Assembly (NCBI GenBank): GCA_018002295.1
Contig: JAGNGI010000009.1
Span: 1 to 51,425, forward strand
From: Fidelibacterota bacterium
GTDB lineage: Bacteria; Fidelibacterota; UBA2242
Direction: 5' to 3'
DNA: 51,425 nucleotides
This document shows positions 24,736 to 32,532 of this stretch, piece after piece. Under the pieces are notes generated by a model. It was not told where the DNA came from and did not search any database. It was given only the letters and a program-made list of their open reading frames with translations. Within the stretch, counting starts at the first letter, position 1, and each line of letters opens with the position of its first letter. Position numbers and translations under genes: made by a program.

Positions 24736-24829
24736 CAAAGATTGAATAATGCGAAATTAGGCTTAATTACTTATATCGGTAATCAACGCTGTTCAGTTTG
24801 GAATTATCTCGCTAACTCGGCAATGTCTG

Positions 24830-25216
24830 TCATTCGGTCGGCTGAAAAAAGTGAACTTTCAGCAATTTTTGTTCCGGAGGCAGAGAGATAATACTGGTTA
24901 TTTCGATTGGAGCAATAGGCGTTATTTTCAGACCAAGCGCCAAAAACTGAGCTTCGATAGCTTTGTAATTTATAATCGAAGAATCGTAACGGAAAGTGCA
25001 AAATCCGACGTTTTGATCGAAAATGAACGATTCGATGCCCTCCGTCATTTTCATTAAATCCTGCATGTTTTTACCCGACTGCTCATCCGGTAAACCTTCG
25101 ACCCGAACTGTCATTAATTTACTGCTGGATGAATATTCCTGTCCAACGAAAAGCACTCCAATGCAAAACAGGATCATCAACGAAATCATCAAAATGCCCA
25201 AATTGCGTCGCCTCAT
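24830..25216 (-). CDS. membrane-anchored HMA-like fold protein lacking CxxC
   Basis: This 128-residue protein has an N-terminal membrane helix (LGILMISLMILFCIGVLFV). It is followed by a ~70-residue region with the pattern of a heavy-metal-associated ferredoxin-like domain: 'MTVRVEGLP' strand, helix 'LMKMTEGIESFIFD', strand 'VGFCTFRYDSSII', helix 'YKAIEAQFLALG', strand 'LKITPI'. The metal-binding CxxC expected after the first strand is replaced by 'PDEQSG', so metal binding is doubtful. One Cys remains in the second strand. I know no named family; the assignment rests on pattern only. Confidence 0.5.
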   Translation of the reverse strand: MRRRNLGILMISLMILFCIGVLFVGQEYSSSSKLMTVRVEGLPDEQSGKNMQDLMKMTEGIESFIFDQNVGFCTFRYDSSIINYKAIEAQFLALGLKITPIAPIEITSIISLPPEQKLLKVHFFQPTE

Positions 25217-25461
25217 ACAGATGCTTCCTTTTAGCTACTACCCCAAAAAAAGCGATATAATTTAAGGACTTACTAACTAAAATGAAAGTAATATAACTAG
25301 CCAAGGAAGCCCAGAATTTTTTATTTTTTATCCACAACCTTTTTGCCCACTGGGACGTCTGCTCATGGTTATTCAACCTTTCCGCTATACATGGAATTTT
25401 TATCTCATTGAGCACATGTAAAGTATTCCCGCTTAATCGAAGAACTACAATCACCTAACTT
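25217..25461. other. AT-rich intergenic region, no confident gene
   Basis: An open frame of 111 codons (25119-25454, minus) overlaps the 5' end of the preceding gene and has no start signals or recognisable domain. I see no RNA element or promoter that can be supported. Confidence 0.3.
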
Positions 25462-25563
25462 CTATTTATAAACATAATATTGAAGAGTTACTTCTTCCAT
25501 CTCATTGCTAGGAATCTGTATCAGTTGATACATCAATTCTTTTAGTGAAGACTCATAAGTATA
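25462..25563 (-). pseudogene. C-terminal gene fragment cut off by an IS982-like remnant
   Basis: On the minus strand a frame reads out of the IS terminus as GYTYESSLKELMYQLIQI, then PSNEMEEVTLQYYVYK and a TAG at 25462. No start codon exists on this side of the IS end at 25564. The piece looks like the tail of a protein-coding gene whose 5' part was lost when the element inserted. The parent family is not recognised. Confidence 0.4.
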
Positions 25564-26069
25564 ACCAGTTGTGTAGAATTAAGCGAGGGCATGTTTAATA
25601 TGGTTTAGGGGTTTATTATTGATAAAATTCAGGAACTGTAGCAAAGTGAAGGCAGTCACTTTCGATAAAATCCTGGTAGCCAAGCCAACAAAGATTTTGG
25701 TATAATTTATACGAATCACGAATTGATCTACCAAATTAGAAAACAAGGTTTCCCGGTTGTCTTCGATAATTCTTCAGATTGGAGCGCATGGTTGGCTTTG
25801 GAGAGATCAAAACTGGTTATGACCCCATTAAGACTGCAAACCCCATGGAATTTATACCCGAAATAATGGGAGTTTTGAGCCGCGCAATAGCCGTATTCTG
25901 GTTCTGTTTCAATAGATTCTTTGATAATTGGTTTAATACGATCGAAGGTTAATTTAAGATTGTGCATTAGTTTATCACCTTGATTATTATTGAATTACAA
26001 TATAATAATTTAAGGATTTTCAAGCTAATGCACATCTTATTTTTTAGGTTTTTATTCCACACGACGGGT
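25564..26069 (-). mobile_element. non-autonomous IS982-like element, copy 1
   Basis: The ends are inverted repeats: left ACCAGTTGTGTAGAATTAA, right (reverse complement) ACCCGTCGTGTGGAATAAA. The interior is about 90% identical to 27613-28146. Relative to that copy a 29-base deletion (between GGTTTC and CCGGTTG, near 25752) shifts the transposase frame. The remaining frame (25728-25967) begins MHNLKLTFDRIKPIIKES and passes 'YGYCAAQNSHYFGYKFHGVC'. No clean target-site duplication is visible. Confidence 0.75.
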
Positions 26070-26486
26070 ATATAATATTCTTTTGCTGTCATTGAAAAAT
26101 ATGGTTAATGTATTGTCATTGATTTTATAAGATGTTGCATTTTGAAGTGCACTTAGGTATTTCCAATAATTTGATCTGCACCACGCTTCCGTTGAAATAA
26201 TTAATCCAATGGAAAGAGAATCGTTGCCTCCAATCCAATAAGGAGCATGGTAATTGTTACCGCATAAAGTATCACTTTTACCGTATATAGTACTATCACC
26301 AAAAAGCAAAAAATAATCTTCGGTAGGGGCTAATGTTATTATTTCTCCGGTGACACTTTGAAAAGACTGCACTTCCCACCATATATTCTTGAGATTTGCG
26401 GGAATGTTCTGATTCGGCGAAGTCGAGTCAGAACATGCTCCTAACGCAAGTAGTAAGGTCATAAGTATATAGTTTATATTGTGCAT
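26052..26486 (-). CDS. small lipoprotein, function unknown, ending inside an IS terminus
   Basis: This 144-residue protein starts at ATG 26486 with AAAGGAG upstream. A lipoprotein signal (MHNINYILMTLLLALGAC) has its lipid-accepting Cys at about residue 18, followed by 'SDSTSP'. The mature part ('LKNIWWEVQSFQSVTGEI', 'DYFLLFGDST', 'TIFFNDSKRILYTRRVE') resembles small META-like beta-barrel lipoproteins, but the match is weak. The last six codons and the stop lie in the terminal inverted repeat of IS copy 1. The native C-terminus has therefore been replaced by the IS end. A ~175-base leader repeat lies upstream. Confidence 0.6.
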   Translation of the reverse strand: MHNINYILMTLLLALGACSDSTSPNQNIPANLKNIWWEVQSFQSVTGEIITLAPTEDYFLLFGDSTIYGKSDTLCGNNYHAPYWIGGNDSLSIGLIISTEAWCRSNYWKYLSALQNATSYKINDNTLTIFFNDSKRILYTRRVE

Positions 26487-26519
26487 ATTTTCTCCTTTCA
26501 AAAATGTTATATGATACTA

Positions 26520-26678
26520 TCAAAATTGGTTCATCACGGAATTAAACTTGCGCTGACTGTTCGGGACATTGTTTGTTTGGAAATCTGAATCTCGAGACAA
26601 CTCCATTCCTTTCCTACAATCCTTCCCTTCTGAGTTAGAAATAAAAAATCCTACGGTTTTCCGCTCTTCTGGTTTCAT
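26520..26678 (-). CDS. possible small ORF in leader repeat, copy A
   Basis: On the minus strand an ATG at 26678, preceded by AAGAAGAG, opens a 52-codon frame. It starts MKPEERKTVGFFISNSEGKD, continues CRKGMELSRDSDFQTNNVP, and ends NSVMNQF. An internal ATG (MELSRDSD) also has an AGGAAAGGA site. The same reading is conserved in the middle part of leader copy B, but there an early TGA interrupts it after MNPKERKTI. The conservation may simply reflect the shared repeat, so coding status is uncertain. Confidence 0.25.
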   Translation of the reverse strand: MKPEERKTVGFFISNSEGKDCRKGMELSRDSDFQTNNVPNSQRKFNSVMNQF

Positions 26679-26745
26679 CGAAGACTCTTCTTGCTTCTGG
26701 TGTAAGCTATATGATGGGGGGGGGTAAAGTCAATAGTTTTTTTGT
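26568..26745 (-). repeat. leader repeat R, copy A, with C9 tract in a candidate promoter
   Basis: This matches 29040-29215 in the same orientation at close to 90% identity. On the minus strand it starts with TTGACT (26728-26733), then TTA, nine C residues (26716-26724) and ATCATATAGCTT. This places a C-tract in the spacer between a good -35 box and a TATAGC -10-like box 16 bases away. The lipoprotein start is about 230 bases downstream. Confidence 0.7.
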
Positions 26746-26751
26746 AAGATT

Positions 26752-27069
26752 ATTTCTCCTGCCAGACGACACCGATATAATTATCGACAACATAACCTTG
26801 ATTATGAGTCGTAAAGGCAATCGAAGGACACTTGCCACCGGCGGTACCATCTAATGGCTGTCCATTATTTCCAAGCGTCCAGGTACTGCCGCCATCGCTG
26901 GAATGCTCAAGCCACACATGACCAGCACTGGTGTAAATCTGATGAAGCCAACGGGGATTTCCACCGGCTAAGGTCTGAATCAGTTTCCGCTGACTGGTAT
27001 TGAATGCCGCGGCATCATTGGAGCGGTAAATGCCCTTCCAGTTTGCCTGCAGGTTTTTATCGCTATCTA
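26752..27069 (-). pseudogene. 3' fragment of a BNR/sialidase-like secreted protein
   Basis: A minus-strand frame without a start codon reads ENIIDSDKNLQANWKGIYRS and later 'GNPRWLHQIYTSAGHVWLEH', 'SSDGGSTWTLGNNGQPLDG' and 'CPSIAFTTHNQGYVVDNYIG', ending VVWQEK and TAA. SSDGGSTW is a classic Asp-box (BNR) motif of exported beta-propeller proteins. The 5' part is missing, and the frame abuts the stop of the next lipoprotein gene, so this is a relic. Confidence 0.6.
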
Positions 27070-27077
27070 TTATATTT

Positions 27078-27641
27078 TCATTGAATTAACTCTAGCTGAC
27101 AGAGGTCATAATATATTTGCGATGGATAAATAAAAGGCATAATACTAATAATTACATACAAGCTATCTCCATTTGTCGTTGTAAGAGTATCAATTAACTC
27201 ATAGTAATTCCAAATAGAGTCCTGAATCGTGAAATACTTTCCATTACTTCTATTTTTATTGAAGTTTACGTATCCCTTACCATATCCTTGAGGATCTTTA
27301 AATTTTGCCCAAATTGATAATCTATAACGATTGCAACCTAGCGGTGCAGCTATTTTTGTTTCTAAATACATAGGTACTATTCGGTCTCCTCCATAAAGAA
27401 CAACAGACCAGTTGCCTCCGAACGGTGGAACATCATTGGAAAATCCAACATCGAGAAAATTACTATGTAAAGTCCAACCGTCAATTGATTTATTGCCATT
27501 AATTTCAAATGAAGAGTTGGTAATTAAGTTTAATCCTTCTTCGGTAAGCTCTGTCGGACATTCTTTCTCACAACCAGATATAAGAATAACAAGCATAGAA
27601 TATATTATAATCACCCGTTGTGTGGAATTAAGCGAGGGCAT
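27078..27641 (-). CDS. lipoprotein whose start codon is supplied by an IS terminus
   Basis: The 187-residue frame begins MPSLNSTQR inside the left end of IS copy 2. It then continues outside it as VIIIYSMLVILISGCEKE, giving a full lipoprotein signal with the lipid Cys at residue 24. The only other start, the internal Met16, leaves a signal too short to work. The mature domain ('TEEGLNLITNSSFEINGNKSIDGW', written as LITNSSFEIN and IDGWTLHS; 'YRLSIWAKF') looks like a carbohydrate-binding-type jelly roll with the usual 'NSSFE...GW' opening. The likely role is surface glycan binding, which is inferred. Native 5' sequence was replaced by the IS end. Confidence 0.55.
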   Translation of the reverse strand: MPSLNSTQRVIIIYSMLVILISGCEKECPTELTEEGLNLITNSSFEINGNKSIDGWTLHSNFLDVGFSNDVPPFGGNWSVVLYGGDRIVPMYLETKIAAPLGCNRYRLSIWAKFKDPQGYGKGYVNFNKNRSNGKYFTIQDSIWNYYELIDTLTTTNGDSLYVIISIMPFIYPSQIYYDLCQLELIQ

Positions 27642-28146
27642 GTTTAATATGGTTTAGGGGTTTATTATTGATAGAATTCAGGAACTGTAGCAAAGTGAAG
27701 GCAGTCACTTTCGACAAAATCCTGGTAGCTAAACCAACAAAGGTTTTGGCATAATTTACATGAATCACGAATTGATCTACCAACTGCGAAAACAAGGTTT
27801 CAATCCGTTTACGAACTTTTCGAAACAATGCCGGTTGTCTTCGATAATTCTTCTGATTGGAGCGCATGATTGGCTTTAAGAGATCAAAACAGGTTATGAT
27901 CCCATTAAGACTACAAACCCCATGGAATTTATACCCGAAATAATGGGTATTTTGAGCCGCGCAATAGCCGTATTCTGGTGCTGTTTCAATAGATTCTTTG
28001 ATAATTGGTTTGATACGATCGAAGGTTGATTTAAGATTGTGCATTAGTCTATCACCTTGTTTATTATTGAATTACAATATAATAATTTAAGGATTTTCAA
28101 GCTAATGCACATCTTATTTTTCGGGTTTTTATTTCACACAACGGGT
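27613..28146 (-). mobile_element. non-autonomous IS982-like element, copy 2
   Basis: This is a 534-bp element bounded by inverted repeats ACCCGTTGTGTGGAATTAA (left) and, in reverse complement at the right end, ACCCGTTGTGTGAAATAAA. It has the same orientation as copy 1 and about 90% identity to it. Each flank is AT-rich, with no certain target duplication. Together the two copies frame 26070-27612 like a composite transposon. Confidence 0.8.
27628..28044 (-). pseudogene. internally deleted IS982-family transposase
   Basis: The frame is intact for 138 codons, whereas IS982 transposases are usually about 250-300. It runs from MHNLKSTFDRIKPIIKES straight into 'APEYGYCAAQNTHYFGYKFHG'. The conserved C-terminal region follows: 'RKRIETLFSQLVDQFVIHV', 'NYAKTFVGLATRILSKVTAF' and 'SINNKPLNHIKHALA'. 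The first part of the DDE domain is missing, so it cannot be active alone. IS copy 1 shares exactly this junction, so the deletion predates their spread. Confidence 0.75.
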
Positions 28147-28197
28147 AAAATAATACGGTATAAATAAAAATTTTCTTCATTTTAATTCTCCCTAATG

Positions 28198-28857
28198 TTA
28201 AAAAACTATTCCGATATTTGACTGAAGATAATAGTTTGTAAAATCAATATTAATTATATCATCGTGGTATTGAGTAAGTCCCTTTAATAGTTTAACCTCA
28301 AAAGAATATGTATTACGACGAATATTGAATTTTTTATTTATCCCAATATCTAATATGAAATCAAAATCAGGAAAACTGCCTTTCATATTCTTTTTAAATC
28401 CAATATTACCAATTTCCCTATCATAAATTGTTAGGTTTGATTTTATAAGATAACCAATATCTATCCCTAATAAAATTCCTAGCTTATCAAAAATATTTAA
28501 ACCAAAGTTACTCGATAATCTCAAGAAATTGTTTTTATAATTAGCATAACAAGGACCTACAGCGGCAGCTGGTGAGTATTTAACCATAGAATTTGTATAA
28601 GAAAAATAAAAATCATTTAGGAGGAAAAAATGGGTATTAAAGGTTATAGTATTTGACAAACCCATATCAAATCCCAGAGGATATAAATACTTAATCGGTT
28701 CAAGACGGGTAAAGCTTTGTTTTGTAAAATTCATCCCAACTTTAAAGCCAGGATTAAAATATTTTATATCTGCCCCAAAAGAAAAAATTTCTAAGATCAT
28801 TATTAATAGTAAGACTTTAATTGGTTTTATGCTAAATCTCCTACAGTTAATTCTCAT
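28198..28857 (-). CDS. small outer-membrane beta-barrel protein
   Basis: This 219-residue protein has a signal peptide (about 1-29, 'IKVLLLIMILEIFSFGA'). Alternating hydrophobic/polar strands follow: 'NPGFKVGMNFTKQSF', 'LGFDMGLSNTITFNTHFF', 'GILLGIDIGYLIKS', 'FDFILDIGINKKFNI', and a C-terminal strand ending in Phe ('YYLQSNIGIVF'). This is the pattern of PorT-like or OmpW-sized barrels of the FCB group. Leader repeat R copy B lies upstream, after a ~160-base additional leader. Substrate or partner is unknown. Confidence 0.65.
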   Translation of the reverse strand: MRINCRRFSIKPIKVLLLIMILEIFSFGADIKYFNPGFKVGMNFTKQSFTRLEPIKYLYPLGFDMGLSNTITFNTHFFLLNDFYFSYTNSMVKYSPAAAVGPCYANYKNNFLRLSSNFGLNIFDKLGILLGIDIGYLIKSNLTIYDREIGNIGFKKNMKGSFPDFDFILDIGINKKFNIRRNTYSFEVKLLKGLTQYHDDIINIDFTNYYLQSNIGIVF

Positions 28858-29378
28858 ATTTTTGAATACGAAAAATAAATTTAGACGTCACTGTCTAGCA
28901 AACAACTAGATATTTGAAAAAAAAGAGAAATGGTAAGAGACAGTAAGCCCTCATAATTTTCAGACTTATAAACCTTAAAAGGAATCCTACCACTGCCCCT
29001 AAAGTTGCCATAATTTGATTTGTTCCGATTGACCGGAATATTGTTTGTTTGGAAATCTGAATCTCGAGACAACTCCATTCCTTTCCTACAATCCTTCTCT
29101 TCTAAGTTAAAAATAAAAAATCATATAGTTTTCCGCTCTTTTGGGTTCATCGAAGACTCTTCTTGCTTCTGGTATAATCTATACGATGGGGGGGTAAAAT
29201 CAAGAGTTTTTTTTAAAAAGTTTTTTATATAGTATCAGGACATGGCGTCCAATTTTATTAATGGCGTGACTAATTTAAAAGTAAGTTAACCGGTTTATGT
29301 CACAATGAATTTATCTAGGAAATGCTTCTTGACATTCTTCGATATCCGGGACACCAGTTATTTTAAACTGCTGAAAAA
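28858..29378. other. long upstream region of the barrel gene
   Basis: This 520-base stretch holds leader repeat R copy B (29040-29215). The 65-codon frame at 28881-29078 begins inside the repeat (MELSRDSD) and runs into unique sequence, and I regard it as unlikely to be a gene. Bases 29216-29378 show nothing recognisable. Confidence 0.4.
29040..29215 (-). repeat. leader repeat R, copy B, with C7 tract in a candidate promoter
   Basis: This is the second copy of the sequence at 26568-26745. On the minus strand TTGATT (29198-29203) is followed by TTA, seven C residues (29188-29194) and ATCGTATAGATTATACC. The C-tract is two bases shorter than in copy A, changing the -35 to TATAG distance from 16 to 14. 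The barrel-protein gene is the next gene downstream. Confidence 0.7.
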
Positions 29379-31151
29379 TCATTTATTCAGTATCCGCAAT
29401 TTTTCCGCTTCTACTCTGCCTTTTTCTTCATTGACGAAACAGAGTAAAATTGCCCCAACCAGAAATAATATCCCAATCGAACCAATTCCAATCCGTGAAG
29501 CCAAATCAGCCGAAAATCCGGCGCGGCGAGCCAATAAACCCACAGTCGCGATTAAAAACGGCCCAAAAATTACCGAGAACTTACCAATCATATTGAAAAA
29601 ACCATAGAATTCGGCGCTCTGCTCTTTGGGTATCAACCGTAAATAAAACGAACGACTAAGAGCCTGAATACCGCCCTGAACACATCCGATTACAATTGCC
29701 AGAATATAAAACTCTTTCACATCTTTCATTAAAACGCTATAAGCCGTTACTCCCAGATAGACGGCAATTGTCGCAAAAATTACTTTCTTGGGATTCCATT
29801 TTTCAGCCAATTTACCGAACGCCAGCGCCGCCGGAAAACCAACAAACTGAACAATCAACAAAGCCACAATTAATGAACTCGATGGAAATCCAATTGACAA
29901 TCCATAATCTACCGCCATTCGGATAATCGTATCAACGCCGTCAATATATAACCAGTAGGCTACTAAAAAAATCATCACGACTTTGAGATGGCGCACTTGC
30001 TGGAAGGTTTGGCTCAGTTGCTTAAATCCCTGACGGATATACGTAGAACGTCTATTCGGTTTCGGCTGCCGGCGTTTTTCTTTGACATAAAGAATTAGCG
30101 GAATAGTGAAAATTCCCCACCAGAGCCCTACCGATAAAAAACTCACCCGAATCGGCAGATTTTCTTGGGCTGGGGTAAGATAATCGGTGGTAATCGTAAT
30201 CCGCCCACAGTGATTGGAAAGTCCCTCCACTCCCTCAATCCGCTGATCGCGAAATGATTGATAAGTAATCGGATTTCTAATGATAATTACAGCGGAATCC
30301 TCCGGACTCAATTTTTGGTTCAGATTACCAATCAAATATTCATTCTTACTATGGTTTTTAGCGACGATCTCACCAGATTTAAATTGACCGAAACTAATCG
30401 CAGACACTATCAAGTCCTGATCAACTTCAGGTGGAACAGGCACACTGATCCAGACTGAATCATCAGAATGATAATCAACTATCGTGATGGGTAATTTAAT
30501 TTCACTGGTGACAACCGCTTTACCGATGGAATGTTTCTTGGGAATCGAAAAATCCTTACCTGGTTCGATCTGGATAACCGTAGCATTTTGAGTGAGAGCT
30601 TGATAGACATTTGCCTGTTGCTCAACCGGAAACCCAAAAGTCGCCGGACTAAGATACCACAAAACATTAATGAGAAATAATAATCCACCTCCCAGATAAC
30701 CCAGCGCATAGCCTTTGGCAGACACATAATCAATTTTATGAGACGGGGCAACCTCAGGCAATAAACTATCGTAAAAGGTATTTGCACCGGCAAAACCCAG
30801 CGACCCAGCCACATAGAAAATAACCGCCCACAACCATTGCCCATAGTCAACCATAAAAAGACAGGTCGTCGTCAGAACACCCAAATAAGCGAAAAATATC
30901 AAAAAGCGTTTCTTCGATGAACTCTGGTCGGCAATTGCGCCCAGAATTGGCGATATTAGAGCTACAATTAGCGAACCAATCGAGTTAGCGTATCCTAACA
31001 TTGCGGTACTGACATTCACATCCGTACCGGCACTCCAATAACCTTTGAAAAACACCGGGAAGAACCCAGCCATTACCGTCGTGGCAAAAGCCGAATTAGC
31101 CCAATCATACATCGCCCAGGCAAAAACTTGTTTGTCTTTTATTAATGACAT
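29379..31151 (-). CDS. UMF1/Atg22-type MFS transporter with a large non-membrane insertion
   Basis: This 590-residue MFS protein has the family opening 'FAWAMYDWANSAFATTVMAGFFPVFF', seen as AWAMYDWANSAF and VMAGFFPVFF. 'PILGAIADQSSSKKRFL' follows TM2, and 'NTFYDSLLPEVA' plus 'GYALGYLGGGLLFL' follow. A soluble insert covers about residues 167-335 ('PGKDFSIPKKHSIGKAVVTS', 'VWISVPVPPEVDQDL'), after which the helices resume at 'RVSFLSVGLWWGIFTIPL'. Typical members are about 400-450 residues. UMF1 proteins are thought to export small solutes such as amino acids, but the substrate here is unknown. Confidence 0.82.
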   Translation of the reverse strand: MSLIKDKQVFAWAMYDWANSAFATTVMAGFFPVFFKGYWSAGTDVNVSTAMLGYANSIGSLIVALISPILGAIADQSSSKKRFLIFFAYLGVLTTTCLFMVDYGQWLWAVIFYVAGSLGFAGANTFYDSLLPEVAPSHKIDYVSAKGYALGYLGGGLLFLINVLWYLSPATFGFPVEQQANVYQALTQNATVIQIEPGKDFSIPKKHSIGKAVVTSEIKLPITIVDYHSDDSVWISVPVPPEVDQDLIVSAISFGQFKSGEIVAKNHSKNEYLIGNLNQKLSPEDSAVIIIRNPITYQSFRDQRIEGVEGLSNHCGRITITTDYLTPAQENLPIRVSFLSVGLWWGIFTIPLILYVKEKRRQPKPNRRSTYIRQGFKQLSQTFQQVRHLKVVMIFLVAYWLYIDGVDTIIRMAVDYGLSIGFPSSSLIVALLIVQFVGFPAALAFGKLAEKWNPKKVIFATIAVYLGVTAYSVLMKDVKEFYILAIVIGCVQGGIQALSRSFYLRLIPKEQSAEFYGFFNMIGKFSVIFGPFLIATVGLLARRAGFSADLASRIGIGSIGILFLVGAILLCFVNEEKGRVEAEKLRILNK

Positions 31152-31162
31152 GGCTTATTCAT

Positions 31163-31193
31163 TGTGATTCGTTGTCATTCGTTGTCATTCAAT
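31163..31193. repeat. short tandem ATTCGTTGTC repeat
   Basis: A 10-base unit (ATTCGTTGTC) occurs twice in tandem with a partial third copy just upstream of the MFS start codon. It has no evident function. Confidence 0.5.
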
Positions 31194-31225
31194 TGTTAAT
31201 ATTATTCGACTTTACTCTACGTTTC

Positions 31226-32461
31226 TCAGAATAAAAATCCTATATCAATATACAGCTGGCTACCAGCCTCTTCATTGAAAGCCATTTCAGCATAGACAAT
31301 GAAATTTTCATTCCAACCGATATGAACTCCGCCGCCTTTCCCAGTATGCAAATTGGTAAAACCACCTTTTAAATCATTTTCATGCCAGACCCGCCCGAAA
31401 TCGAAAAAAGCATTAGCCGTTAGGTAGAAATCCTGGCCAGCGAACTGAAAATCGTAGAAACGGTAACGCAATTCCATATTCATAATAAATTTGGCTGAGC
31501 CAACATAGCGGTTTTTATAAGCGCCGCGAATCGAACGATAACCACCAACGCCTTCATCAATGCGGAATGAACCACCTAATGGATAATACAACAGAAGAGG
31601 CGCCTCGCCAAATATATTCTCAACTATAATCCGATTCGCATATACCAGATTCTTACGAAGCGTGAAATAACGGCGATCAGTCAGCGTCAATCTTAAAAAA
31701 TCATTATCACTGCCAATTAGACCGGTGTACCATTCGCCCACAATATCCGTCCAGACACCGCGATTCGGCGCCGGTTCATTATCCCGCGAATCGTAAACCA
31801 ACCCGAATTTAAGGTAATCGTTAAACGACTTATCGGTATCGCGTTTTTTAAGGATTCCAGCGTTAAGGTCTTCTTCAAATTTGGTGGCAATTCCGCCGTT
31901 GTCATTTGCGCCACAACCTAGCTGGTAAAAGCCCAGTCCACCCAATACTGAAATGAGCGGCCGCCCATCCTCCCGATATTTCAAAGCTTTCAAAATATTA
32001 GTATAAAAAATGATTTGCTCGGAATTAAAAGTATAATAATGCTTGCCATGCAAGGAATCAAGACTATTGCCATCCTCATCAACTTCGATATAACTGGGAT
32101 CGAATTTCGAATCGTTGCCCAATCCATAATAGGGCTGGAATTTTTCTTTTTTATAACGAGTTCGGACGCTTATTCTGAAACCATTACCCAAAATATAGGG
32201 TGAATCAAAAAAGATGGTGTGGTCCTGTTTTCCACCGGTCGTGAAGAAAATTTGGTTATCAATTTTAAAATAGTAAGGCGAATAGCCACCTTTGGCATAG
32301 TTGAAAATATCAAAGATCATTCCATAACCAAATCCCTCATCGGCGTTATAATTGATAGCCGGAACGCCACCCCAACCCCAACCGGTGCGCTCCTTAGCCA
32401 TTGTCCTTTCGATGGAAATTAGCGATATTAGTGCTACTATTAATAATAAGTCTCTCTTCAT
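31226..32461 (-). CDS. Omp85/BamA-like outer-membrane barrel protein
   Basis: This 411-residue protein starts at ATG 32461, preceded by GAGG; an upstream in-frame ATG is rejected. A signal peptide (MKRDLLLIVALISLISI) is followed directly by a 16-strand-type barrel without visible POTRA domains. Motifs typical of the surface-antigen/D15 fold are 'GLVYDSRDNEPAPNRGVWTD', 'GGSFRIDEGVGGYRSIRGAYKNR' (the GGYRSIRG loop resembles the VRGF/YRG motif) and a C-terminal 'YIDIGFLF'. Without POTRA repeats it is more like the patatin-associated or TamA-like barrels than BamA itself. Its role is unknown. Confidence 0.7.
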   Translation of the reverse strand: MKRDLLLIVALISLISIERTMAKERTGWGWGGVPAINYNADEGFGYGMIFDIFNYAKGGYSPYYFKIDNQIFFTTGGKQDHTIFFDSPYILGNGFRISVRTRYKKEKFQPYYGLGNDSKFDPSYIEVDEDGNSLDSLHGKHYYTFNSEQIIFYTNILKALKYREDGRPLISVLGGLGFYQLGCGANDNGGIATKFEEDLNAGILKKRDTDKSFNDYLKFGLVYDSRDNEPAPNRGVWTDIVGEWYTGLIGSDNDFLRLTLTDRRYFTLRKNLVYANRIIVENIFGEAPLLLYYPLGGSFRIDEGVGGYRSIRGAYKNRYVGSAKFIMNMELRYRFYDFQFAGQDFYLTANAFFDFGRVWHENDLKGGFTNLHTGKGGGVHIGWNENFIVYAEMAFNEEAGSQLYIDIGFLF

Positions 32462-32532
32462 TTTAACCTCAAAATATAAATAGGAGAAGCCGTAACGACT
32501 TCTCCTATTTATCATTTAATCCTGGCATAATT

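Noticed and set aside
25119-25454. 111-residue open frame on the minus strand
   Set aside because: It overlaps the better-supported HMA-like gene, has no ribosome site and shows no domain pattern.
28881-29078. 65-residue open frame beginning MELSRDSD
   Set aside because: It starts within leader repeat R and runs on into unique sequence that is not conserved in copy A; the upstream part of the frame is broken by a stop.
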